Of a stretch of 64,000 nt of DNA, positions 8,201 through 16,864 are shown piece after piece (the first letter of the stretch is position 1; each line of letters opens with the position of its first letter). Source of the DNA: Nocardia iowensis (GTDB lineage: Bacteria; Actinomycetota; Actinomycetes; Mycobacteriales; Mycobacteriaceae). The translations under genes and the position numbers were made by a program. The stretch spans positions 3,720,001 through 3,784,000 of the forward strand of contig NZ_CP078145.1 of the NCBI RefSeq assembly GCF_019222765.1. Direction: 5' to 3'. Under the pieces are notes generated by a model. That model had not been told where the DNA came from and ran no database searches. It worked only from the letters and a program-made list of their open reading frames with translations.

Positions 8201-8536
8201 CGGTACACCTTTCCTTTTACTCCGGCCGGGCTGGGTGACTGCCCGGCCGTGCAATGCTGCAGCTTATCTTGAGCTACGTTCGACCCTGGAGGACGTAGTT
8301 CCCATGGCTGGGAATCGGGGACGCGTTATCCGACTCGGTGAGTCGGCGAATCCGCCGAAGCGTTGGCGTCCCAGCAGTGAGAAACGTAGACGTTGTCCGG
8401 TGCGTCGGGCTCGACGATTTTCGCGGTCGTGTCTGGCCAGGCGAATTCCCATGCCTGGCAACAGGTTATGCGGTCTGTACAGTCGCTCGCCGTCCGGCCC
8501 GTTCGGAGTCGGAGGTCTGACGAGAAGGGATTCGGT
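8201..8536. other. Divergent intergenic region
   Basis: It lies between the 26-residue peptide (minus) and the exported protein starting at 8537 (plus) and should carry both promoters. A plus frame across 8235-8540 is Arg-rich with poor codon choice and is judged non-coding. Confidence 0.4.
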
Positions 8537-9148
8537 GTGAAGATCGGTGTATCAGCAGTAACGGCAACGTTTATGGCCGTCACTGTTCTGGGAGTTACTG
8601 CGGGAACCGCGAGTTCGCGGCCCACCGAGGTCAAGGACGAGGTGGTGACGACGGGAGAAGAGGAGGGTGTCGCGTATCGGGCTGTGCTGGCCGATGGTGC
8701 CAAGGGCCTCACCACGGTGGTGGAAGGAGGTAAGTTCGAAATTGCGGAGCACGGCGCGAAGGTGTTATTGAAGTCGCGTATGGGCGAGGTTGTCGCTGTG
8801 GTGCCGTTGACGTTCGAGGTGTCGGGCCATGCGGTGTCGGTGGCTCATCAGATCGGCGAGGAGGGGCGCAAGCTGGTTCTCGCGCCACGTGTGGGTGCCA
8901 AGGAGATCGGCGAGATGCGCCCGATCAGTTCGATGGCGCGCCTGGTTACCGAACTCAACAGGAACGTCGTGGGGATGGTGGTCGGTGGCCTGCTCGGGGG
9001 GCTCATCGGTGCTGTGATCGGGCTAGGGTTCTTCAGTATCGTGACCGGTCCTATCGGCATGGCTGTCGGCGCGGTTGCGGGTGGGTACATCATGGGTGGT
9101 CAGCCGTTCGCCGAGGCTGTGATGGCGGTGGTCAACGGCGAAGGCTGA
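8537..9148 (+). CDS. Exported protein with C-terminal glycine-zipper membrane segment
   Basis: 203 residues from GTG 8537 (GAGAAGGGA upstream). Residues 1-26 form a signal peptide (VTATFMAVTVLGVTAGTASS). The middle (residues 30-130) is a beta-rich, charged domain. Near residues 143-190 a Gly-rich hydrophobic stretch, GMVVGGLLGGLIGAVIGLGF followed by GMAVGAVAGGYIMGG, forms a glycine-zipper hairpin that could insert into a membrane. Similar exported proteins are frequent in Nocardia and unassigned. A strong hairpin follows the gene at 9170. Confidence 0.7.
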   Translation: MKIGVSAVTATFMAVTVLGVTAGTASSRPTEVKDEVVTTGEEEGVAYRAVLADGAKGLTTVVEGGKFEIAEHGAKVLLKSRMGEVVAVVPLTFEVSGHAVSVAHQIGEEGRKLVLAPRVGAKEIGEMRPISSMARLVTELNRNVVGMVVGGLLGGLIGAVIGLGFFSIVTGPIGMAVGAVAGGYIMGGQPFAEAVMAVVNGEG

Positions 9149-9169
9149 TCGACTCAGCGTGTTCCGGCG

Positions 9170-9201
9170 GTGGGCAGACGTGCCCTGGCACGCCTGCCCA
9201 C
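9170..9201. terminator. Strong hairpin after exported-protein gene
   Basis: GTGGGCAG (9170-9177) pairs with CTGCCCAC (9194-9201). Inside, after one mismatch, CGTGCC pairs with GGCACG around a 2-base loop. There is no T-run. Its place 21 bases after a stop codon suggests an intrinsic terminator of actinobacterial type. Confidence 0.6.
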
Positions 9202-9271
9202 TTCGGAAGGCATTCGCCACCAATGAATTCGAACTCGCAAAACCTTTGTGACAGACCTGAAAGGACGGCGC

Positions 9272-9928
9272 ATGGTACGCCGTATGATCGCCGCCTGCCT
9301 CGGCTTGGCCGCGATAATGGTTCTGACGGGACTTATGGCGGCCGCGTGTTTCTCCACGCTCGCCGAGAAGTCTCGTAGCACCGAAGAGAGCAGCACGGCA
9401 ACAACAACGGATGTACCCGCGCCCGACGTTGCGGGTACAGCGGCAACCGGCGCCGCCGCACCGCCGCTGACGGAAATTCCGTCCTCGACAGACGGACCGC
9501 CACTCACCCAGGGTTCGCGCGTCGATTTCGCCAAGACCGCGATCTCGGTGACCAGGCCGCGGACTCCAGAGGTGAGTGTCGGTGAATGCGTGGGGGTCGG
9601 TGCGACGCTCGAGAAAGTCGCTTGCGGCGGTGGGGGTTCCATTTACAAGGTGGTCGATGTGACCGCTGACGGCAGTGTGTGCCCCAGCGATGCGGACAAG
9701 TCGCACGGGACCGAGCGTGGAGCTGTATGCCTAGACATCGACTGGATGGTCGGTGCCTGTATGGAGCTGAACGATGGCGCCAAGCGGGTCGACTGCGTCC
9801 CCGGCGGAAATCGGGTGAAGGTTGTGGACGTCCTGAATGCCACCACTGACGTCAACAGTTGTCCGTCTGGTGATCGCGGCATCGTCTACGACCAGCGGCG
9901 TTTCGTCATCTGTGTCGCAAAGCTCTGA
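9272..9928 (+). CDS. LppU/SCO3897-like exported protein
   Basis: 218 residues, ATG 9272 after GAAAGGACGG. A membrane or signal segment (residues 5-26) ends in LMAAAC, a weak lipobox, so it may be a lipoprotein. A Thr/Ala/Pro linker is followed by two cysteine-paired repeats: VSVGECVGVG, VACGGGG, YKVVDV, CPSDAD and then CLDIDW, CMEL, VDCVPGG, VKVVDVL, CPSGDRG, FVICVAKL. This pattern fits the actinobacterial LppU/SCO3897 group, of unknown function. Confidence 0.68.
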   Translation: MVRRMIAACLGLAAIMVLTGLMAAACFSTLAEKSRSTEESSTATTTDVPAPDVAGTAATGAAAPPLTEIPSSTDGPPLTQGSRVDFAKTAISVTRPRTPEVSVGECVGVGATLEKVACGGGGSIYKVVDVTADGSVCPSDADKSHGTERGAVCLDIDWMVGACMELNDGAKRVDCVPGGNRVKVVDVLNATTDVNSCPSGDRGIVYDQRRFVICVAKL

Positions 9929-10238
9929 GCCTGTTCGTTCAACCGACACGGAAAATCGAATCGGCGGGGCCAGCCGTGGATGTTCTCACGAGGCGCGAGA
10001 CGACTCAGCATGTCGCCGACTATCTCCACTGGTGGGAAGGTGAGCTGATATGCGCGGCGCGGCCCGCCGATACTCTGACGGCGATTCAGTGATCGGCGAT
10101 GGGTTGCCCGTTGGACCACTACCGGCAGGGCGGTGGCGACGCAGGAACAGGTGTCATCGCCGCTGATTCCCGGCGGTTCGATGAGGTCCCCGGGCGTATC
10201 CAAGCGACGGTGTTACCGTCGGAAAAAGAGGAGATAGT
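9929..10238. other. Intergenic, nothing recognised beyond a ribosome site
   Basis: No reading frame or RNA structure stands out. The last bases (AAAAAGAGGAGATAGT) are the ribosome site for the permease at 10239; its promoter must lie here. Confidence 0.4.
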
Positions 10239-11714
10239 GTGGCGACCGCCAACGTGCGAACCCGGATGAGCAGTCTTTTTCGGACGAAGTCCATCGAGCA
10301 GTCGATTCGTGACACCGACGACCCGGATTCCAAGCTCCGCAAGGACTTGGGCACGTGGGACCTCATCATCTTCGGCGTCGCGGTGGTGATCGGGGCGGGA
10401 ATCTTCACCATCACCGCACGGACCGTGGGAACCGTTGCAGGACCGTCGGTTTCGCTCGCGTTCGTACTGTCCGCCATCGCGTGCGCGCTGACCGCGCTGT
10501 GCTACGCGGAGTTCGCTTCGACCTTGCCGGTTGCAGGCAGCGCCTACACGTTCTCCTACGCGACGTTTGGTGAACTGATCGCCTGGGTCATCGGTTGGGA
10601 CCTGATACTCGAGTTCGGACTCACGGTCTCCGTAGTGGCCAAGGGTTGGTCGCAGTACCTCGGTGAGCTGATTGGCCGGCCACCTGTGCTGCATGCCGGT
10701 TCAATCGAGTTCGACTGGGGCGCGGTTGTTCTCATCGCGGTGCTCGGCGTCCTGCTTGCCACCGGCACCAAACTGTCCTCGCGAGTGTCCGCGGTCGCGG
10801 TGGCTGTCAAGCTGGCGGTGATCGCGCTCGTGCTGGTAGTCGGCATGACTTACTTCGATTCGAAGAATCTGACGCCTTACATTCCGCCGTCGCAGCCCGG
10901 TGACGAGGGCGAAGGCATGCGTCAGTCGCTGTTTTCCTTCCTCACCGGCGCGGGGCACAGCACCTTCGGCTGGTACGGGCTTCTCGCCGCCGCCAGCCTG
11001 GTGTTTTTCGCGTTCATCGGCTTCGATACCGTGGCTACTGCGGCCGAAGAGACCAAAGACCCGCAGCGTGCGTTGCCGCGTGGCATCATCGGTTCCCTCG
11101 TCATTGTCACCGTGCTCTATGTCGCGGTGTCGCTTGTGCTCACCGGCATGGTGCCCTACACCGAGCTGTCCGGTGAGAACGCCACGTTGGCAACGGCTTT
11201 CGCGGTGCACGGAGCGACATGGGCGAAGACCATCATCTCCGTCGGTGCGCTGGCCGGACTCTCTACCGTCGTAATGATCAACCTGCTCGGGCAGACCCGG
11301 GTGTTGTTCGCAATGTCGCGCGACGGTTTGCTGCCGCGCAGGCTCGCGCACACCGGCAAGCACGGCACACCGGTGCGAATCACCGTCATCGTCGCCGTGG
11401 TGTGTGCCGTGCTCGGGGGTTTCGTCGACTTCGGCACGCTGACGGAGATGGTCAACATCGGTACGTTGTTCGCGTTCATGTTGGTGGCGATCGGTGTCCT
11501 GGTGTTGCGCCGGACCCGCCCCGACCTTCCACGCGGGTTCCGCGTCCCGTGGGTGCCGCTGATTCCGGTCCTGGCCGCGCTGGCCGCACTGTGGCTGATG
11601 CTCAATCTGTCGGTCGAAACCTGGATCCGGTTCGTAGTCTGGATGATAGTCGGCTTCGGCATCTACTTCCTGTACAGTCGCCACCGCTCGCCGCTGCAAA
11701 AGCCGACACCGTAA
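10239..11714 (+). CDS. Cationic amino-acid transporter-type APC permease
   Basis: 491 residues from GTG 10239, which has GAGGAG upstream. The N-terminus RTKSIEQSIRDTD and then LRKDLGTWDLIIFGVAVVIG is typical of the YfnA/CAT-like subgroup (basic or neutral amino acids). About twelve helices; the first has GAGIFTITA, and ALCYAEFASTLPVAGSAYTF and FAFIGFDTVATAAEETKDPQ are classic APC motifs. It is a proton-coupled transporter of the cytoplasmic membrane. No neighbour hints at the substrate. Confidence 0.9.
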   Translation: MATANVRTRMSSLFRTKSIEQSIRDTDDPDSKLRKDLGTWDLIIFGVAVVIGAGIFTITARTVGTVAGPSVSLAFVLSAIACALTALCYAEFASTLPVAGSAYTFSYATFGELIAWVIGWDLILEFGLTVSVVAKGWSQYLGELIGRPPVLHAGSIEFDWGAVVLIAVLGVLLATGTKLSSRVSAVAVAVKLAVIALVLVVGMTYFDSKNLTPYIPPSQPGDEGEGMRQSLFSFLTGAGHSTFGWYGLLAAASLVFFAFIGFDTVATAAEETKDPQRALPRGIIGSLVIVTVLYVAVSLVLTGMVPYTELSGENATLATAFAVHGATWAKTIISVGALAGLSTVVMINLLGQTRVLFAMSRDGLLPRRLAHTGKHGTPVRITVIVAVVCAVLGGFVDFGTLTEMVNIGTLFAFMLVAIGVLVLRRTRPDLPRGFRVPWVPLIPVLAALAALWLMLNLSVETWIRFVVWMIVGFGIYFLYSRHRSPLQKPTP

Positions 11715-11892
11715 TCGCGGGTATGCCTGTGGTTACCTACCGACCGCTAGGTGCCGAAAATCGCGAATTGTCGACACGCAGCCGTCCAGAAACTGAACGG
11801 CTGCATGGTGTTCCAACGCAACATTTTCAAGTTTGGTGGATAGGCCGACAACACTCGAAGCTGATGTCAGGCCTGCGCGCGGAGGTATTCCA

Positions 11893-12159
11893 TCACTGGT
11901 CGGGAGACTGCTCCAATAGTTGTTCCGCTTCCATCGCGGCGTCTGCCAGCGCTGCGCCCTGACATTCGATGATGATGGCGGCGAGTCGTTCTGGTTCATA
12001 TTGCAGCGCGTGGGCGGTGAGGTACAGATCGGTAATTCGTCCACAGTAGTCCGTTCGGATCGCCACGCTGCAGTCGTCCGACCACGCACATCCCCGAATT
12101 CCGGCCAACAGGTCGGTAATTCGCAGGGCCTTGTGCATCTGACCTTCGATATTGTCCAT
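11893..12159 (-). CDS. YbaB/EbfC-like small protein
   Basis: 88 residues starting at ATG 12159. The order helix, then SDDCSVAIRTDYCGRITDLYLT, then helix (LAAIIIECQGAALADAAMEAEQLLE) matches the YbaB/EbfC fold, whose Mycobacterium relative EspL is encoded with ESX-1. Canonical YbaB binds DNA. This one is divergent and stands alone, about 11 kb from the secretion locus. It is divergent from the decarboxylase homologue at 12366. A small hairpin GCGAGGCC-TTC-GGCCTCGC (12180-12198) lies in the shared region. Confidence 0.65.
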   Translation of the reverse strand: MDNIEGQMHKALRITDLLAGIRGCAWSDDCSVAIRTDYCGRITDLYLTAHALQYEPERLAAIIIECQGAALADAAMEAEQLLEQSPDQ

Positions 12160-12365
12160 CGGGTTCGCTTCCGTTCGGCGCGAGGCCTTCGGCCTCGCCG
12201 ACAGGCTGCAGGGTTGGGAGGCCGAAGGCGAAGCCGATGTTACGGTGTCGCGGCCGGAGTCCCCGGGGCTGGGAAGGATGGGCGTCTACGATGCCGTTGC
12301 TATCGTCTGCGGGGAATGGCAGTGGTTTACGGGTGGTCGGCGTATTCGCCGGGTAGGCGGTGTAG

Positions 12366-13523
12366 ATGAGCGTTCCAGTCCCCGGCCGACTTCGAATCGA
12401 GAAAACTAGGCGTGCAGAGGAGGACTTGCTCTGTCACCTCAATGATCTCGTCTCGGATCTGCACGCCGAGCGGCCATACATGCTCGGTTTTCCAGTGAAT
12501 CTCGACTTCACATTCAGCAGGTTGGCCGGACTTTTGGATGTCTTCGCCGACAACGGCTCATATCGCGATGATGAGCCCGATGCGATGGAGCGGGCGGTGG
12601 TGGACTTCATGGCGCGGCTCGCCAACGGGAGTCCCGACGGGGTGGGCGGGTATGTCGCCAACAATGGCAGCGAAGCCAACCGGTTCGGGCTCGATCGCGG
12701 ATGTACGCTACTGCCCGATGCCAAAATCTATTGTAGCGAAGCAGCACATCGATCGATAGAGATGTGCGCGCGGTTGATGCGCAAGAAGCTCGTCGTGCTC
12801 GCGTGCGACAGAAGAGGACGTATCGACACCAATGCCCTAGCCCGGCAATGCTGGCGGGACGCAGGGCATGGCTGTGTGGTCGTCGCGAACATCGGTACTT
12901 GGAAGACCGGAGCGATCGACGATGTCGAGGCCATCGTCGCTGCCGCATCGCCGACGGGGTCGGTCTATGTACATGTCGACGCTTCACTCGGTGGCCTGCT
13001 CATGCCTTTCACGACGAGCCAAGAAACTTGGGGTTTCGCGGTGGACGAGGTGGGAAGCGTTGCGGTGAGCATGCATCAGGGGCTCGGCCTGCCCATGCCG
13101 TGTGCGGTAGCTCTGGGTCGCTCCGATCTCGTTGCTGCCGAATCGGTTTCGGGCGGCGCCTGCAGCGGGTTCGCCAGTGTAATGCTGTGGCACGCGTTGG
13201 CTTCGAAGGGCGAGGCCGGGTTGGCGCTGAACGCGAGCAAGGCGTTCGATATGGCCCAATACGCGGCGAAGAAATTGGCCGACGTCGGTTTGCGTCCAGT
13301 GCTGTACCCGGATTCGATCACGGTCGTGTTCACTCAACCCGCCGACTGGATCTGCCGCAAGTACCATTTGGCCACCGAGTACGGCCGGGCCCGGATAATC
13401 ACCTTGCCGCATGTGAGCAAGCGGGTGATTGATGAACTCTGCGGCGATGTGGTGCGCAACCGCCGATTCTTCAAAGGTCGCTGGGCGAATCGGTCAAATG
13501 CGCCGGGGAACAACGGGCGCTGA
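12366..13523 (+). CDS. Histidine-decarboxylase-like protein lacking the PLP lysine
   Basis: 385 residues, fold type I PLP family, close in layout to bacterial histidine decarboxylases: NNGSEANRFGL (phosphate-binding region), IYCSEAAHRSIEMCARLM, YVHVDASLGGLLMPF (the conserved Asp for PLP nitrogen) and the end DMAQYAAKKLADVG, then SITVVF. Where the family has S-x-H-K holding PLP as a Schiff base, this protein reads VSMHQGLGLPMPCAVALG, with Gln for Lys. The following SRNG-type loop is also changed (GGACSGFASVMLW). As written it should not decarboxylate. It may be a dead paralogue with a binding role, or decaying. The start at ATG 12366 has only a weak ribosome site. Confidence 0.8.
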   Translation: MSVPVPGRLRIEKTRRAEEDLLCHLNDLVSDLHAERPYMLGFPVNLDFTFSRLAGLLDVFADNGSYRDDEPDAMERAVVDFMARLANGSPDGVGGYVANNGSEANRFGLDRGCTLLPDAKIYCSEAAHRSIEMCARLMRKKLVVLACDRRGRIDTNALARQCWRDAGHGCVVVANIGTWKTGAIDDVEAIVAAASPTGSVYVHVDASLGGLLMPFTTSQETWGFAVDEVGSVAVSMHQGLGLPMPCAVALGRSDLVAAESVSGGACSGFASVMLWHALASKGEAGLALNASKAFDMAQYAAKKLADVGLRPVLYPDSITVVFTQPADWICRKYHLATEYGRARIITLPHVSKRVIDELCGDVVRNRRFFKGRWANRSNAPGNNGR

Positions 13524-13652
13524 GTCGAATGGCTGCTGGGGCCGCCCGCAGTCACCCGAACCGGTAGGTTTGCGAATCAGCGTTGGTCTCCGCACACGCG
13601 GCTATTGATCTGCGTCGTTCGGAAACGTGAGAACGATCGGCAGGGGGCTCGT

Positions 13653-15671
13653 CTACCCGGGCTCAGCGGTGGCGAGCAGGGACGCCAACTTATCCGCGGA
13701 TACCGGATCGTAGAAGTACTTGCCCTGGGCGGTGTCGGAGCCGAGGTCGCGAAGCACTTCGACTTGGTGGCGAGTTTCGACGTATTCGGCGGTAACGCTC
13801 AAGCGGAGTGCGTGTGCCAGTTTGATGATCGCCTCTAGGATGAGCATGTCTGCGCGCCTTGCGGTGCCGTCGTCGCGGATGTGATGGATGAACGGACCGG
13901 CGAGTTTGACCACGTCGAGGGGTAGCTGGCTGAGGTAAGCCAAATTGGAGTAGCCGGTGCCGAAGTCGTCGATGGCGATGTGGACGCCGGTCTCGGCGAG
14001 TTGGTGCAGCGCTCGCAGTGGCCGACCGGTGGTTTGCATCAAGGCCCGTTCGGTCAGCTCCAATTGCAGCCAGCTCGGGTCTACGTCAGTGTCGGCGATG
14101 ATCTGCCGCACGCGTTGCAGCCAATCGGGGTCGGCTACTTCGACAGCGGAAACATTGACGCTGACGATCGGCGTCAGGTCGGAGTACTCGTCGTGCCAAC
14201 GCCTGCTGCACCGACAGGCGCGCTCCAGGACGTGGGCACCAAGCGTTCGGATGTGCCCGTTGTCTTCGGCAAGATCGATGAACCGCGCGGGTGCCAGGAT
14301 TCCGAGATCCGGGTGCTGCCAGCGGACGAGCGCCTCGACAGCGACCATCCGGCCGTCGCCGAGCGAGACGATTGGCTGGTAGTCGACAACGAACTCCCCG
14401 CGGCTGAGGGCGACGGGCATCGCAGCCGTCAGCTCGGCCCGGGTGTGCTCGCGTCGGCCACGAGCGGCGTCGAACATCGCGTAGCGGTCGCGTCCGGCGG
14501 TTTTAGCCCAGTACATGGTGGTATCGGCAGCCTGGAGCAGTTCAGTCGCGTTGGTGCGCGATACGTGCTCCTCCATCACGCCGATGCTGACTGACACGGA
14601 CAGGCGATGGTTGTGAATTTCGAAGGGCCGGTGGAATGTTCGGAGTACGGCTGCAGCCAGGCGGCGCAGTTTTTGGGCACCGCCGGAATGCGGGAGGAGG
14701 ATGACGAATTCGTCGCCGCCCATTCGTGCCACCAGTTGGTCGGGTCCGGTGAGACAGGCGCGTAGGCGGGCCGCAGCCTGCACCAGTAGTTCGTCGCCGA
14801 CCATGTGGCCGAAGGTGTCGTTGACGACCTTGAAGTGGTCGAGGTCGACGTAGCAGAGACCGACCCGGGCGTTGGGATCGGCGAGTGCACCGGCGAGCAC
14901 GTCGAAGAACCGGGAGCGGTTCGCCAGACCGGTCAGCTGATCGTGATGCGCGCGGTAATGCAGTCGTTCGCGCAGCGCGCGGCGGTCGGAGATGTCCTCC
15001 ACCAGCATGAGCGTGTATTGCGGTTGCCCGTAGTCGTCGCGGATGAGAGAAACGTTGATGTTGGTCCACACCGTATGGCCGTCGCGGTGCCGGTACGCCT
15101 TCTCCTGTTGTACGTGGTCGTCCTGGCCGCGCAGCAGCGCCGCATATGTATCCCACATGCCCGGAAGGTCTTCGGGATGCGTAAGATCGGTGACCGACAT
15201 CTCGAACACTTCCTCGGGCCGGTAGCCGAGCATGCTGGCGAACGCGTTGTTGACCTCGATGATCCGCCCCGTCATGTCCGAAAGTCCGGTGCCTACGCCG
15301 GCTTGGGAGAACACGGCCCGCAAACGAGCCTCGCTGGCGCGTAGTTGCTCCTCCACCTTGCGTCGGGCAGCGATATCGGCAGCCCGGACGCTCTCCTGTT
15401 CGTCGAGCAGCCAGTCCCGGAAAGTGCGTAGATAGCCCGTCGTGAAGGCATTCATCAACTCGGCCACGCGCGACGGCGCCTTGCCCGCCGCTGCGAGATG
15501 CGCATTCAGAACGGCTATACTGCGCCCGAGCACCTCATCACCGGCAAAATGCGAGTCGGCCAGTTCCGCGCCGAGCTCGGCGACCCGATCTGCCGGATCC
15601 ATGCCTTCGACTGCCGCCTCCAGTTTCTCCGCCAGCTCGGCCAGGAACGCGCGCACATCGCTGGAGCTCAT
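13653..15671 (-). CDS. PAS-GGDEF-EAL cyclic-di-GMP enzyme
   Basis: 672 residues, ATG 15671 (start supported by domain layout rather than by the ribosome site). Residues 1-110 are helical; 113-230 a PAS sensor domain (VFSQAGVGTGLSDMTGRIIEVN, HPEDLPGMW); 240-405 a diguanylate cyclase with intact MGGDEF at 317-322 and YVDLDHFK; 415-665 an EAL phosphodiesterase with VEALVRW at 445, SVNVSA, ELTERAL, DDFGTGYSNL and QGKYFYDP. Two EAL positions are unusual: AEYVET for AEGVET, and VKLAGPF where LKIDxxF is usual, so hydrolysis may be weakened. It is divergent from the MTB12-like gene. No transmembrane segments, so cytoplasmic. Confidence 0.92.
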   Translation of the reverse strand: MSSSDVRAFLAELAEKLEAAVEGMDPADRVAELGAELADSHFAGDEVLGRSIAVLNAHLAAAGKAPSRVAELMNAFTTGYLRTFRDWLLDEQESVRAADIAARRKVEEQLRASEARLRAVFSQAGVGTGLSDMTGRIIEVNNAFASMLGYRPEEVFEMSVTDLTHPEDLPGMWDTYAALLRGQDDHVQQEKAYRHRDGHTVWTNINVSLIRDDYGQPQYTLMLVEDISDRRALRERLHYRAHHDQLTGLANRSRFFDVLAGALADPNARVGLCYVDLDHFKVVNDTFGHMVGDELLVQAAARLRACLTGPDQLVARMGGDEFVILLPHSGGAQKLRRLAAAVLRTFHRPFEIHNHRLSVSVSIGVMEEHVSRTNATELLQAADTTMYWAKTAGRDRYAMFDAARGRREHTRAELTAAMPVALSRGEFVVDYQPIVSLGDGRMVAVEALVRWQHPDLGILAPARFIDLAEDNGHIRTLGAHVLERACRCSRRWHDEYSDLTPIVSVNVSAVEVADPDWLQRVRQIIADTDVDPSWLQLELTERALMQTTGRPLRALHQLAETGVHIAIDDFGTGYSNLAYLSQLPLDVVKLAGPFIHHIRDDGTARRADMLILEAIIKLAHALRLSVTAEYVETRHQVEVLRDLGSDTAQGKYFYDPVSADKLASLLATAEPG

Positions 15672-16058
15672 GGGCACAATGCGGTCGCGAGACCCGGTGT
15701 CGAGGACGGCGGCCCACCGTTCAGGTGGGTTGGCATGGAGATTCCTGAATCGTGAATTCCCCTGGCTTCCCACACCATAAGGCTTGATTTTAGGTATTTG
15801 GGCAATGGCCTTGGGATTTGCTAGCCCCAGCATTGGGAAGGGATCAACATCACCGGGAGTATTCCCCTGTGGAAAAGGTCGGATTTGACGTAAGGGTCGA
15901 CGGGCCCGCTTGTTCCAAGGCTGTGCCGACCCTGCGGATGATCCGATAGGCCAACCAGATTCGCACTCCGAACGAGGAGATGCGTCAGCTAACCGCTGTT
16001 CCCGCGGCTGAGAAGCGCTCCGAGGCAATCGGGTTGAAACACTGGTATAGGACACATC
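15672..16058. promoter_or_regulatory. Divergent promoter region with a dyad
   Basis: This holds the promoters of the PAS-GGDEF-EAL gene (minus) and the MTB12-like lipoprotein (plus). On the minus strand it contains TTCCCAATGCTGGGG (15822-15836), a CCC/GGG dyad resembling, less perfectly, the motif seen before the secretion operons. No reading frame is convincing. Confidence 0.4.
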
Positions 16059-16613
16059 GTGAAACACCGTACGTTCCGAACTGTGATGGCCATGGTCCTC
16101 AGTGCCGCCGCAGCTAGCCTCAGCGCCTGCATCTCGAACTACAAGGACACCTCGTCGCCGTGCACCACGGCCAACGCCGATAACAGATCTGATGAACCGC
16201 AGGATGACAGCGACAAGAAGGCCGGGCCCTCCCCGCCCCCGCCATCGTCTTCGACGGTACTGGCGAAGCCATCGGTGCAGCAGCTCAACGACCGCCTCAC
16301 CAAAGCTTTGGACCCCAACGTGCCGGATGCGGTAAAGGTCGGTTGGATCCAGGCTGCCGAGCGGGATCCGCATCTGGTCGCCAACCTCGTTGACGCTGCC
16401 AAGAAGCAGAACGCCAAGTTCGAGGTCATCGACGTCCAGGACCCCAAAGACGGCAAACTCAAGGCCGACGCCAAGCTCACCATCGGCGGATCCCCTGTCT
16501 TCATCTCCTGTATATCCTTCGTCTCCGAAGACGACGGATGGAAGATTGGCCGCACCTTTGCCTGCAATGTCGTCAAAAGTGCCGAAATAGAGTCCGATGC
16601 CTGCCAGGAATGA
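16059..16613 (+). CDS. MTB12 (CFP-2)-like lipoprotein
   Basis: 184 residues from GTG 16059 (AGGA 9 bases upstream). The signal peptide MKHRTFRTVMAMVLSAAAAS leads to the lipobox LSAC at residues 23-26. After a Ser/Pro/Asp linker, KPSVQQLNDRLTKALDPNVP begins the C-terminal domain of the low-molecular-weight antigen MTB12 family, ending with a short beta-rich part (FISCISFVSEDDGWKIGRT). It is anchored outside the membrane; function unknown in all members. Its stop is 8 bases from the convergent moaD stop. Confidence 0.8.
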   Translation: MKHRTFRTVMAMVLSAAAASLSACISNYKDTSSPCTTANADNRSDEPQDDSDKKAGPSPPPPSSSTVLAKPSVQQLNDRLTKALDPNVPDAVKVGWIQAAERDPHLVANLVDAAKKQNAKFEVIDVQDPKDGKLKADAKLTIGGSPVFISCISFVSEDDGWKIGRTFACNVVKSAEIESDACQE

Positions 16614-16621
16614 GAAGATGG

Positions 16622-16864
16622 TCACCCGCCAGCAAATGGTGGGAGCACGTCCACTCGGAGAGTCAGTTCGGTGCTCGGGTCACGGGTGAGTTCGTCGCCG
16701 ACCAGGTACGCGCAGTAGCCGAGCATCTCGGCGAGCTTCGGACCGTAGGACTCGGCCAGGGTGTAGCGGAGATCGGCGACGGTGGCGCCGAGCGGGAGAT
16801 CGATGAGCTCGCGGTCTCTGCCGGTGGCCTCGGCGATTGCGGCGAAGTAGCGGACTTCAACCAC
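16622..16864 (-). CDS. moaD: Molybdopterin synthase sulphur carrier MoaD
   Basis: 80 residues with the ubiquitin-like fold: [14 protein letters not shown] at the start, [13 protein letters not shown], and the C-terminal DVLPPFAGG ending in the Gly-Gly that is adenylated and thiocarboxylated. GTG 16864 overlaps the moaA stop, so the two are translated together. It supplies sulphur to MoaE, encoded at 3562. Confidence 0.93.
   Translation of the reverse strand: MVEVRYFAAIAEATGRDRELIDLPLGATVADLRYTLAESYGPKLAEMLGYCAYLVGDELTRDPSTELTLRVDVLPPFAGG

Noticed and set aside
10701..11699. Long open frame on the minus strand, 332 codons
   Set aside because: It lies entirely opposite the amino-acid permease; its product is rich in His, Arg and Asp with no domain, as expected for the antisense of a GC-rich membrane protein gene.
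12180..12198. Hairpin GCGAGGCC-TTC-GGCCTCGC
   Set aside because: Stable but short, lying between two divergent gene starts, so it cannot be a terminator for either; no T-run and no partner copy was noticed.
15672..16625. N-terminal extension of the GGDEF-EAL frame to 990 residues
   Set aside because: It would run antisense through the MTB12-like lipoprotein and has no conserved domain; ATG 15671 starts just before the helical and PAS regions.
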